This document shows positions 7,387 to 15,504 of a DNA stretch of 64,000 bases, piece after piece. The notes beneath the pieces were generated by a model. It was not told where the DNA came from. It saw only the letters and a list, made by a program, of their open reading frames with translations, and made no database searches. The stretch is from NCBI GenBank assembly GCA_019414055.1, contig DXMV01000002.1, positions 1 through 64,000 on the forward strand. Direction: 5' to 3'. The position numbers and the translations under genes were made by a program. Position 1 is the stretch's first letter. Every line of letters begins with the position of its first letter. The DNA comes from Collinsella sp. Lineage in GTDB: Bacteria; Actinomycetota; Coriobacteriia; Coriobacteriales; Coriobacteriaceae.

Positions 7387-7770
7387 CTAGAAACCAAAGC
7401 CAAAGCCCGTTCCGGTAATCGCCGAGTACATAAAGTAAACGTTGATCACGTTGAGGAATACACCCGTAATGCAGCCGTTTCGCAGGTAGCGCTCGCACAC
7501 GATGCGCGCCATAGCGGCGGAGTCCTCATTGTTCTTGGCCTGGCGTCCCGCCGTAAAGTAGGTCGCCACGCTCAGCAGCAGGTTGAGTACCGGCAGCGCC
7601 AGCAGCTCGTAGCTCTTGCCCCAGCGCGTCACCTCGCCGGCCGCGTTAAACTTCGTTGCCACCTCGGGACCAATGTTGGGGAGAACAAACGCCGCAACTA
7701 ACAGCGGAAGCACCGCAAGCACCAGCAGCGCGATGCCCATGTAGCCGGCTTTTTTGCCATATTTGAACAT
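7387..7770 (-). CDS. DUF1648-domain small membrane protein
   Basis: A 127-residue predicted integral membrane protein. The first helix is near residues 8-30 (GIALLVLAVLPLLVAAFVLP), followed by the DUF1648 signature region GPEVATKFNAAGEVTRWGKS. A second helix is ELLALPVLNLLLSVATYF and a third lies near the C-terminus (GVFLNVINVYFMYSAI). ATG 7770 is favoured over an ATG two codons earlier because AAGGA is 8 bases upstream of it. It follows ychF at short distance on the same strand and may be cotranscribed. DUF1648 domains occur in SdpI-like immunity and membrane regulator proteins, but no function can be assigned here. Confidence 0.75.
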   Translation of the reverse strand: MFKYGKKAGYMGIALLVLAVLPLLVAAFVLPNIGPEVATKFNAAGEVTRWGKSYELLALPVLNLLLSVATYFTAGRQAKNNEDSAAMARIVCERYLRNGCITGVFLNVINVYFMYSAITGTGFGFGF

Positions 7771-7781
7771 GTGCATTGTCC

Positions 7782-8858
7782 TTACACGTTGAAACGGAAG
7801 TGCACGACGTCGCCATCGGCCATGACATACTCTTTGCCCTCGATGCGCAGCTTGCCGGCAGCCTTGGCGCCCTGCTCGCCGCCGAGCTCGATATAGTCGT
7901 CATAGCCAATGACCTCGGCCTTAATAAAGCCGCGCTCAAAGTCGGTGTGAATGACGCCGGCGGCCTGCGGAGCGGTCGCACCCTGACGCACCGTCCAGGC
8001 CTTGACCTCCATCTCGCCGGCCGTAAAGAACGACTGCAGGCCAAGCAGCTTGTAGGCCGCCTGGGCGAGCACGTCCAGGCCGGGCTGCTCCAAGCCCAGG
8101 CTCTCCAGGTAATCGGCGGCATCCTCGGGATCGAGCTCAGAAAGCTCGGCCTCGATCTTGGCGCAGATGGGCAGCGGCTTGACGCCATCGATGGGTGCCA
8201 AGTCGTCGTCGAGCATATCCTCGTCCACATTGGCCACATACAGGATAGGCTTCATGGTGAGCAGGAACAGGCCCTTGGCGGCGGCACGCTCCTCGTCGGT
8301 CATCTCCATGGACGCGGCGCGCTTGCCCTCGTTGAGCCAGGCAAGCAGGCGCTTGGCGACCTCGAACTTGGGCATGAGCTCCTTGTCGCGCTTGGCCTCT
8401 TTCTCGAGCTTGGGCAGCTGCTTCTCGAGCGTGCCCATATCGGCCAGGATGAGCTCGGTCATGATGGTGTCGGCGTCACCTGCGGGATCGACGAACTCGC
8501 CCGTGCGGCCCACCTCGCGCATGACGTTGGGATCCTTAAAATAGCGCACGACCTCGCAAATGGCATCGGTCTCGCGGATGTTTGCCAAGAACTGATTGCC
8601 CAGGCCCTCGCCCTCGTTGGCGCCCTTCACCAGGCCCGCGATGTCGACAAACTCGACCGTAGCCGGCACAATGCGACCCGGGTTGACGATGTCGGCAAGC
8701 TTTTGTAGGCGGCTATCGGGCACGTCGACGATACCCACGTTGGGGTCGATCGTAGCGAACGGGTAGTTGGCGGCAAGGCCAGTCTTTTTGGTAAGCGCGG
8801 TGAACAGCGTCGACTTGCCTACGTTGGGCAGGCCCACGATACCGATGGAAAGGGACAC
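7782..8858 (-). CDS. ychF: redox-regulated ATPase YchF (Obg family)
   Basis: A ribosome-associated P-loop NTPase that prefers ATP and modulates stress responses. The 358-residue protein opens VSLSIGIVGLPNVGKSTLFT with the G1 motif GLPNVGKST. It has the switch region YPFATIDPNVGIV and DIAGLVKGANEGEGLGNQFL typical of YchF, and ends in the TGS domain with ...GAKAAGKLRIEGKEYVMADG. The start is GTG 8858, with AAGGAG five bases upstream; this places the P-loop at the usual distance from the N-terminus. The length is normal for the family. Confidence 0.96.
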   Translation of the reverse strand: MSLSIGIVGLPNVGKSTLFTALTKKTGLAANYPFATIDPNVGIVDVPDSRLQKLADIVNPGRIVPATVEFVDIAGLVKGANEGEGLGNQFLANIRETDAICEVVRYFKDPNVMREVGRTGEFVDPAGDADTIMTELILADMGTLEKQLPKLEKEAKRDKELMPKFEVAKRLLAWLNEGKRAASMEMTDEERAAAKGLFLLTMKPILYVANVDEDMLDDDLAPIDGVKPLPICAKIEAELSELDPEDAADYLESLGLEQPGLDVLAQAAYKLLGLQSFFTAGEMEVKAWTVRQGATAPQAAGVIHTDFERGFIKAEVIGYDDYIELGGEQGAKAAGKLRIEGKEYVMADGDVVHFRFNV

Positions 8859-8972
8859 GACAGCTCCTTTTGGTACAAGCATTTCAAACTGCATAAGTAT
8901 AGCGCCGCCGCAGCATCTGGGCGAACCCGGACGCCACGGCGGCACGAGTGAAGCAGAGATAGGGGTCGCTGA

Positions 8973-10226
8973 CTAGTCCGCGAGCTTCTCCACCTGATCG
9001 AGCATCTTGTCGAGCTTGGCCTTCGCCTCGGCCTTGACCTTCTGGGCTTCTTCGTGGGCCTTCGCCTTCTGGGCGGCCTTTTCCTCGGCTTCGGGATCGA
9101 CGACGACCAGATTGGACGCGTCGTGCTCAACCAACTTGAGCGCATGCTCAGGGCACACCTTGACGCAGGCACCACAGCCCAAGCAATACGTGGACTCCAA
9201 CGCAAAGCGGCCGCTTCCCACCAGGTCACAGGCAAACGTGGGACACACGTTAACGCATTCGCCGCACGACGTGCACTTGTCAAAATCGCACTCCGGCGTG
9301 CTCACCTGCATGTTCTGGGCAAGCTCGGGGTGGTTTTGCAGCGTCGAGAGTACCAGCTGGCGCCCATGGGTGAGCGAACGGCGACGCTTGGTCGTCGTGG
9401 TACCGCACATGGTGTTGAGCGTGCGCTCCAGCTGGGTGATCTGATGGCGATGGGCTTTGAGCTTCTGCGTCACCGAAGCCAGTGCCGCCGTCGCCGGATT
9501 GAGTTTGGTCACGGTCAGGCCCGTGGTACGGGCGATCTTTTCCATGTACTCCTTGCGCTCGTACTCGCGGCGCTTATGGCACTTGAGGCTCTTGGGGTCG
9601 ATCTCCAGACCCATGCCCGTGCCCGCCCATTCCTCGGCCTTCGCAATCGCCTCGCCCAGCATGTCCTCGCCACCGGTGTTGCGGCATTTATCGCACACGC
9701 CCAGCGGCAGGTACACACTCACGTTGGGATAGTCGGCAAGTACCGAGAACCAGGTCTCGGCCGTAATATCGCCCACGCAGGCAACGACGACCTCGTTTTC
9801 GCGCGGCATGCGCTTAAGGGCACGCGTGCAGGTGACGTAGGCGGTCTCGTGGCTCGTAGCCGCCGAGACGATGTCGTCATACAGGTTTTTGGGCGCCAGG
9901 CGCGGCGAGATGATCGCCTCGGTCGGGCAGGCGGCGGCGCACAGGCCGCACTTGCGGCAGGAGTCGAGGATCTCGATGGCGTCCTCCTCGACCTCGATGG
10001 CGTCCACCGGGCACACATCCATGCACGCGGTGCAGCCGGTCTTTTCGTTTTTACAAGTCAGGCACGGAATGGTGTTTCCGCGCGGGCGCTCCTTGTAGTC
10101 GGCGGGATTCCACTGCGGCGCCGACGGATCGAGTGCGTCGGTCACACCGCCAAGCGGGTTTTTAAGAAAGTCGAAACCCTTGCTGATCTCGATAATGTCA
10201 TCAAACAGATCGTGTTCCTGCGCCAT
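8973..10226 (-). CDS. polyferredoxin-like 4Fe-4S protein
   Basis: A 417-residue cytoplasmic protein with four 4Fe-4S-type cysteine clusters. Two are N-terminal (CLTCKNEKTGCTACMDVCP and CRKCGLCAAACP) and two near the C-terminus (CTSCGECVNVCP and CLGCGACVKVCP). The middle contains VVVACVGDITAETWFSVLAD and VCDKCRNTGGED, so further cysteines may be used. The last 45 residues are an Ala/Lys/Glu-rich coiled-coil tail. ATG 10226 follows GGGAGGGG. No redox partner is encoded nearby. It probably shuttles electrons for an anaerobic dehydrogenase, but the partner is unknown. Confidence 0.8.
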   Translation of the reverse strand: MAQEHDLFDDIIEISKGFDFLKNPLGGVTDALDPSAPQWNPADYKERPRGNTIPCLTCKNEKTGCTACMDVCPVDAIEVEEDAIEILDSCRKCGLCAAACPTEAIISPRLAPKNLYDDIVSAATSHETAYVTCTRALKRMPRENEVVVACVGDITAETWFSVLADYPNVSVYLPLGVCDKCRNTGGEDMLGEAIAKAEEWAGTGMGLEIDPKSLKCHKRREYERKEYMEKIARTTGLTVTKLNPATAALASVTQKLKAHRHQITQLERTLNTMCGTTTTKRRRSLTHGRQLVLSTLQNHPELAQNMQVSTPECDFDKCTSCGECVNVCPTFACDLVGSGRFALESTYCLGCGACVKVCPEHALKLVEHDASNLVVVDPEAEEKAAQKAKAHEEAQKVKAEAKAKLDKMLDQVEKLAD

Positions 10227-10377
10227 GCGCGGCCCCTCCCTGAGCAGTGCAAACAAGCAAGAGATAATGATACGCTATCGGCCCACGCCTCGGGCAAATT
10301 ACACGCGGCGCATCTTTGCGGCAAATAGCCCATGGCCTATCGCCGCCCCGATTGCACAAGGTCGATCAAGCGCCAAG

Positions 10378-11445
10378 CTATGCCTCGCACATGAGCTGCG
10401 CGAGCTTTTGTTTGGTCACCTTGGCCTGCTCGTTTGCCATGTTGCGCTCGTTTCTAAAGACCGCATTTGCAACACTCTGCAGGTCGGCATCGGAAATCTC
10501 GCCGAGGCCCAGCTCCTCGAGCGTCGTCGGCAGACCAACGCGCTGGCAAAACTCGAGCACCTGATTAAGCTCGGGCGCACGCTCCAGACGCAGCTGAACC
10601 ACCAGACCAAACGCCACGGCCTCGCCGTGCATGGCCTTGCACTCGGGCAGAATCGTCAGACCGTTGGCGATGGCATGCGCCAACGCCAAGCCACCGCTCT
10701 CAAAGCCAACACCCGAGAGCAGAATATTGCACTCGATCAGGCGTTCAACCGCTGGCGATGTACGCCCCTTTTTGAGATCGCGCTTGGCAGCGATACCGCA
10801 CTCCATAAGTGTGTCATAGCAGGCACGAGCCGCAACCAAGGCCAAGTGTCCCGGCACGCCACCATGTTCGTTGGCGCCACGCGCCGCGACGCACGAACGC
10901 GCCTCGAAGTACGTTGCCAGCGCATCGCCCATACCGGCGACCGTCATACGCAGCGGGGCCGCCGCGACCACGTTGGTATCGACCACGACCAGGTCCGGAT
11001 TCTTCTCGAGCATCAGGTAGCGATCGAACGACCCGTCCTCGTGATACAGCACCGAAATCGCGCTGCACGGACCGTCCATCGAAGCCGCCGTGGGACATAC
11101 GCACAACGGCAACTCGGCATAAAACGCTACTGCCTTGGCGATATCGAGCATTTTGCCGCCGCCAATACCCACCACCATGTCGCAATACTCGGCCCGGGCT
11201 TCCTTGGCCATTTCGACAACGGCATCTTCCGTACACGGACCGTTGTAAATCTTAAAGAACGGCTCGCTTAGATCTTCATCCAGAAATCCATCGACGATCT
11301 GCCTGCACAGCCGATCCTCGGTGCCCTGGTCAAACAAGACATAGGCAGCGCAGCCCAACCATGACAAATACCTGCCCTGACGCGAAAGTTCGCCCGGCCC
11401 CTGAACATACCGGCCAGGACCACCGTAAACCATAGGAAGCGCCAT
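10378..11445 (-). CDS. glycerol dehydrogenase-like protein (GldA paralogue 1)
   Basis: A 355-residue member of the iron/zinc-containing alcohol dehydrogenase superfamily, GldA branch. The nucleotide-binding motif is DMVVGIGGGKMLDIAKAVAF, followed by CPTAASMDGPCSAISVLY. Metal ligands appear intact: Asp in GMGDALATYFEA, His in LALAHAIANGL and His in CKAMHGEAVAF. It parallels the next upstream gene on the same strand in length and motif order, and so looks like a tandem duplicate that has diverged. Substrate could be glycerol or another polyol. ATG 11445 has only a modest ribosome site (AAGGGCGGA, slightly far). Confidence 0.8.
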   Translation of the reverse strand: MALPMVYGGPGRYVQGPGELSRQGRYLSWLGCAAYVLFDQGTEDRLCRQIVDGFLDEDLSEPFFKIYNGPCTEDAVVEMAKEARAEYCDMVVGIGGGKMLDIAKAVAFYAELPLCVCPTAASMDGPCSAISVLYHEDGSFDRYLMLEKNPDLVVVDTNVVAAAPLRMTVAGMGDALATYFEARSCVAARGANEHGGVPGHLALVAARACYDTLMECGIAAKRDLKKGRTSPAVERLIECNILLSGVGFESGGLALAHAIANGLTILPECKAMHGEAVAFGLVVQLRLERAPELNQVLEFCQRVGLPTTLEELGLGEISDADLQSVANAVFRNERNMANEQAKVTKQKLAQLMCEA

Positions 11446-11519
11446 ACGAGAATCCGCCCTTCATCAAACAACGATTGGTGCAAAGCCATCTGCTGACTTT
11501 GCCCCTTCCTTAACTTAGC

Positions 11520-12620
11520 CTACTCATCCATGAGATAGTAATGGCCCAGCGCATCGGCACCCAAAATGGCGTTTGCGACCATCTCGGGCGTCACCTCAAA
11601 CGGCATGTTGCACATAGTGTCCTCGGGCGCGCACGCGGCCTCGGCAACGACCATGGCCTGCTCGCGCGTAACCTCGGCAACGCCAAGTTCCTTCATCGTG
11701 ACCGGCAGGCCCAGCTCAATGCAGAAGCCCAAGACTTCCTCGAGCTTCTCGGTCGAAGCGTCCTCGAGTACCAGCTGGACGATGGTGCCGAAGGCGACCT
11801 TCTCGCCGTGGTACATGCCGTGACACTCGGGCAGCATCGTCAGGCCATTGTGGATGGCATGAGCAGCAGCAAGGCCCGAGCTCTCAAAGCCAATGCCCGA
11901 AAGCAGCGTGTTGGCCTCAATGATGTGCTCGACGGCAGGCGTGAGCGCACCCTTCTCCAGCGCGACCTTGGCCTTGACGCCATCGGCCATAAGCGTCTCG
12001 TAGCAGAGCTTGGCGAGCGCCAGGCCGGCCATTCCGCCCTTACCGCCGGCGCAGGTGCCGCCGTCGGCATCATGCGTCGCCTGGGCCTCGAAATAGGTTG
12101 CGAGCGCATCGCCCATACCGGAAACCGTCAGGCGCACCGGGCTCGCCGCGATAACCGTCGTATCCATCAGGACGATATTGGGGTTTGCCTTAAGGAAGAG
12201 GTACTTGTCGAACTGGCCGTCATCGGTATAGAGCACCGAAAGCGCCGAACACGGGGCATCGGTCGAAGCAATGGTGGGGCAAATGATAACCGGGGACTCC
12301 AGGTAATAGGCGACGGCCTTCGCGGTGTCGAGGATCTTGCCGCCACCGACGCCAACGATGATGTCGCAACCGTTGTCGTGAGCGAGCGCCACCAAACGGT
12401 CGACCTCGCCCTTGGAGCATTCGCCGTTAAAGTCCTCAAACAGCAGCTCGGCCTTAGCCTCGGCAAAACCGCCCTCGATCTTGGCACCGACGCGCTTCTT
12501 GCCCGAAGGCGTCACGATGACGAGGGCCTTAGCGCCGAGCGGCTCGACATAGGAGCCGAGCTTGGCGAGCTCGTCCGGACCCTGGATGTACTTGCTGGGG
12601 CTATTGAAAATTGCAGCCAT
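11520..12620 (-). CDS. gldA: glycerol dehydrogenase
   Basis: Oxidises glycerol to dihydroxyacetone with NAD, or runs in reverse during fermentation. The 366-residue protein has IIVGVGGGKILDTAKAVAYY, CPTIASTDAPCSALSVLY, and the zinc ligands in GMGDALATYFEAQA, AAAHAIHNGLTM and CHGMYHGEKVAFG. It resembles textbook GldA more closely than its downstream paralogue. It lies between that paralogue and the iron-containing alcohol dehydrogenase gene, from which it is separated by a terminator, so it probably has its own promoter within about 30 bases of the terminator. The start at ATG 12620 has a weak ribosome site. Confidence 0.9.
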   Translation of the reverse strand: MAAIFNSPSKYIQGPDELAKLGSYVEPLGAKALVIVTPSGKKRVGAKIEGGFAEAKAELLFEDFNGECSKGEVDRLVALAHDNGCDIIVGVGGGKILDTAKAVAYYLESPVIICPTIASTDAPCSALSVLYTDDGQFDKYLFLKANPNIVLMDTTVIAASPVRLTVSGMGDALATYFEAQATHDADGGTCAGGKGGMAGLALAKLCYETLMADGVKAKVALEKGALTPAVEHIIEANTLLSGIGFESSGLAAAHAIHNGLTMLPECHGMYHGEKVAFGTIVQLVLEDASTEKLEEVLGFCIELGLPVTMKELGVAEVTREQAMVVAEAACAPEDTMCNMPFEVTPEMVANAILGADALGHYYLMDE

Positions 12621-12650
12621 AACTATCCCATTCTCTAAAAGAAAAAAGAA

Positions 12651-12682
12651 AGGGGCTCCGTACGGATACGTGCGGAGCCCCT
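12651..12682 (-). terminator. intrinsic terminator of the alcohol dehydrogenase gene
   Basis: Stem AGGGGCTCCG/CGGAGCCCCT around a 12-base loop. Reading leftward it is followed by TTTCTTTTTTCTTTT, an unmistakable U-tract. Confidence 0.85.
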
Positions 12683-12703
12683 CGTTACGATAACAAGAGT
12701 CGA

Positions 12704-13927
12704 TTAGAAATCGATGTCGGTGTCGTAGTAGCAGGCCTTGAGGATCTTCTCGAAGTCGGCAGCCTTGGTCTCACGCGGGTTCTCGGGCGTGCAGGCGTCC
12801 TGCTCGGCGTTCGCGGCGATCTCGGGCAGCTTGGCGAGGAACTCCTCCTCGGAGACCATCTGCGGGTTCTCGGCGTCGACCTTCACGCCACCATTTGCGT
12901 AATCCTTGATGGACTGCGGAATGTTGAGCTGGTCGTTGAGGTCGCGAATCTTCTGGACGAGCGCAGCGATGAGCTCCTCGTTGGTCTCGCCGGGAAGGTG
13001 CAGGATCTCCTTGGCCACGTAAGCGTAACGCTCGGCAGCACGCGGATCCTTGGAGTTCCACTGGATAACCTTGCCCAGGTACATGGCGTTAGCAGCACCG
13101 TGGATGATGTGACCGTTCTCGAAGGCAGCACCGGTCTTGTGAGCCATGGAGTGAACGATGCCGAGCAGGCCCGAGGAGAAGGCGATACCGGCGATGCACT
13201 GAGCCTCGTGCATGTGCTGACGGGCCTCATGGTCGCCAGCATAGGACTTGGGCAGCCACTCGACGATCTCGCGGATGCCGTGCAGGGCGTTGGCGTCGGT
13301 GAACATAGAGGCGAAGGTAGAAACGTAGGCCTCCATGCAGTGGGTCAGAGCATCCATGCCGGTGTGAGCGCACAGCTTGGCGGGCATGGTGTAGGTGAGC
13401 TCGGGGTCGACGATGGCGACATCAGGGGTGATGTTGAAGTCGGCCAGCGGGTACTTGATGCCCTTGGCGTAGTCGGTAATGACGGAGAACGCGGTGACCT
13501 CGGTAGCGGTGCCGGAGGTAGAGGAGATGGCGCAGAAATGAGCCTTCTGACGCAGCTCGGGGAAGCTGAACGGCTGGATGATGTTATCGAAGGACTCCTC
13601 GGGATACTCGTAGAAGACCCACATGGCCTTAGCGGCATCGATGGGCGAGCCGCCACCGATGGCGATAATCCAGTCGGGCTCGAACTCGCGCATGGCCTCG
13701 GCGCCCTTCATGACCGTCTCGATGGACGGGTCGGACTCGACGCCCTCGAACAGCTTGACCTCGAAACCGCCTTCCTTAAGGTCGTTCTCGACGTCCTGCA
13801 GGAACCCGCCGCGGCGCATAGAGCTGCCGCCAGAAACGATGATGGCCTTCTTGCCCTTGAGGTTCTTCACCTCGTGGCGAGCGCCCTCACCAAAGTACAG
13901 ATCGCGAGGATTGGTAAAACGTCCCAT
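12704..13927 (-). CDS. iron-containing alcohol dehydrogenase (butanol dehydrogenase-like)
   Basis: A 407-residue fermentative NAD(P)H-dependent alcohol dehydrogenase. It has WIIAIGGGSPIDAAKAMWVF, the superfamily signature AISSTSGTATEVTAFSVIT, and metal-binding histidines in HTGMDALTHCMEAY, LGIVHSMAHKTG and NGHIIHGAANA. ATG 13927 follows TAGGAGG at ideal spacing. It is a single-gene unit closed by its own terminator and preceded by an inverted repeat at 13968-13994. It probably reduces aldehydes to regenerate NAD during sugar fermentation; the true substrate is unknown. Confidence 0.9.
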   Translation of the reverse strand: MGRFTNPRDLYFGEGARHEVKNLKGKKAIIVSGGSSMRRGGFLQDVENDLKEGGFEVKLFEGVESDPSIETVMKGAEAMREFEPDWIIAIGGGSPIDAAKAMWVFYEYPEESFDNIIQPFSFPELRQKAHFCAISSTSGTATEVTAFSVITDYAKGIKYPLADFNITPDVAIVDPELTYTMPAKLCAHTGMDALTHCMEAYVSTFASMFTDANALHGIREIVEWLPKSYAGDHEARQHMHEAQCIAGIAFSSGLLGIVHSMAHKTGAAFENGHIIHGAANAMYLGKVIQWNSKDPRAAERYAYVAKEILHLPGETNEELIAALVQKIRDLNDQLNIPQSIKDYANGGVKVDAENPQMVSEEEFLAKLPEIAANAEQDACTPENPRETKAADFEKILKACYYDTDIDF

Positions 13928-13967
13928 ACTGTGCCTCCTAAACAAGCCCCTCTTAGACTTGCGTATA

Positions 13968-13994
13968 TAACGGAGCACCCGATTGGCTCCGTTA
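13968..13994. promoter_or_regulatory. 9-bp inverted repeat overlapping the alcohol dehydrogenase promoter
   Basis: TAACGGAGC and GCTCCGTTA are perfect inverted arms with a 9-base spacer. Immediately downstream on the minus strand is TATATA, a plausible -10, about 35 bases before the start codon. The arms would cover the -35 region, which suggests an operator. It does not match the Rex consensus that I know. Confidence 0.45.
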
Positions 13995-14427
13995 GGACCG
14001 TTTTGCGCGTTGCCGGCGATGACAATGCGCGATGTCTAAACGTCTCAACGCTCAGACAAATACTATTCTACCGTTCTGGTTGGTCAGTTATTCACCTAAA
14101 GCCGACAATGATGAAACGTTTTTTCTATCCCTGAAGGCCCTTGTGGGGCATTCATACTCCCAAGCTGGGCAAACGTTTTATCAAGGTTGACCACATATCC
14201 CGGGCAGGACGGTGCTCCTCCAAAATGTGCCCCGTTCGCCGCCAAAAATCGACCGTTTGCGGCACCGTGATACCACTCGGTCGTCCAAGGTGCCGACATT
14301 TGTGCGACATCCGTCTTCGTGGTGCAAAGGTGCAAGTCCAAGTGCGGCACCCCCGGTGTGCCACATGCGGGTAAACTAGAACCTTATATAGAGACATTTG
14401 AACCCTAACCGCAGCAAAGGAGGCCCC
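13995..14427. other. intergenic region without a recognised gene
   Basis: About 430 bases separate the divergent alcohol dehydrogenase and helical-repeat genes. No ORF shows family features. The right end has AT-rich TTATATAGAG (14382-14391), a possible -10 for the + strand gene, and AAAGGAGG just before its start. Short GC-rich self-complementary stretches occur around 14205-14350, but no clear long inverted repeat was identified. Confidence 0.4.
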
Positions 14428-15504
14428 ATGGCATTCGATCCCATTCAAGAGGATTGCCATCGCCTCGTTCTTGAGGCCTTGCGCCGCGACAATATCCCGC
14501 TCACCGACGGCCCCGCCGTAGAGCGCCTGATGGAACAATTCACCCGTAACCCCGCGCTGCTCATCGTGCACGACCGCGACCGCGCCGGGCACCTCATTGC
14601 CAAGGTGGTCGAGGCTGTCGACTACCGCATTCCCTTTATCCCCGACGATACCCAGGCAGAGCAAGAAGAGACCGCAGCCGAGAACATGCTCCGCGAGGCA
14701 GCCGCGCTCGACCCGGCCAACTGGGATGCCCAGCGCATGCTGTGCGCGCTCACCGCCGAATCCAACGAGGAATACGTACAGTATTTGGTGTCCAAGTGCG
14801 ATGAGGTGGAGCACGATCTGGCGCTCAAGATTGCCTCGGCGCAGGACCCCTACGAGCGTGAGGCCGCAGGCGACCTGACCCGCCGTCCCTACCTGCGCTG
14901 GCTTGCCGCCTTGGCATCGCGCGCGCTCATTAGCGGCCGCTACCGCATGTCGCTGGATGCCGCGAATCGCAGCCTAGACTTTGCGCCCAACGACCCCGCC
15001 GGCGTCCGCCATACTGCGATGCTTGCCATGGCAAAGCTCGAATACCCTGCCGAGGAGCTCAAGCGTTTTCGTTCCGCCCACTCCGTGCCCTATCTTGCCA
15101 ACACACCGCTGCGCCGCCGTCCCAAGGACGCAGAGCGCGACCTGGACCCGTGGACGCTCATCGCGCTGATGAGCGCTGCCTGGCGCGAGCTGGATTACGA
15201 GGTCGCCGAACACTACCTGCGCATCCTTGCGCGCTCATGCCCGCACGCAGCCGAAGCACTCTACTTCCAAACCGAGTTTCCCGATGGCGTCTATGCCCGC
15301 GTCAACGTGGGTACAGGCTCCACCGACGAGCTCGTCCTTGCACTGTCCGAGGCGACGCCGGTACTGCAGGAGGGCCTGGGCGCTCCCGACAACGCCAGCT
15401 TTGCCGCCTGGGTCGCCACCAACGACATCGTGCGTTCCCAGATCGACGAGCGCATCCTGCGCGCAGCCGAGCAGGGGCTTCCATTTAAGGGAGGGGACCT
15501 CTAA
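14428..15504 (+). CDS. alpha-helical repeat protein (TPR/ST7-like), function unknown
   Basis: A 358-residue soluble protein made mostly of helices. TPR-like pairs are visible at YRMSLDAANRSLDFAPNDPA and ELDYEVAEHYLRILARSCPH. The C-terminal part FPDGVYARVNVGTGSTDELV followed by LALSEATPVLQEGLG resembles a conserved block I associate with ST7-like TPR proteins. ATG 14428 follows AAAGGAGG. Its stop overlaps the next start (TAATG), so it is translationally coupled to a second protein of similar design. Both lie directly upstream of murT-gatD on the same strand. No catalytic motif is visible; a scaffolding role is possible but unproven. Confidence 0.6.
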   Translation: MAFDPIQEDCHRLVLEALRRDNIPLTDGPAVERLMEQFTRNPALLIVHDRDRAGHLIAKVVEAVDYRIPFIPDDTQAEQEETAAENMLREAAALDPANWDAQRMLCALTAESNEEYVQYLVSKCDEVEHDLALKIASAQDPYEREAAGDLTRRPYLRWLAALASRALISGRYRMSLDAANRSLDFAPNDPAGVRHTAMLAMAKLEYPAEELKRFRSAHSVPYLANTPLRRRPKDAERDLDPWTLIALMSAAWRELDYEVAEHYLRILARSCPHAAEALYFQTEFPDGVYARVNVGTGSTDELVLALSEATPVLQEGLGAPDNASFAAWVATNDIVRSQIDERILRAAEQGLPFKGGDL

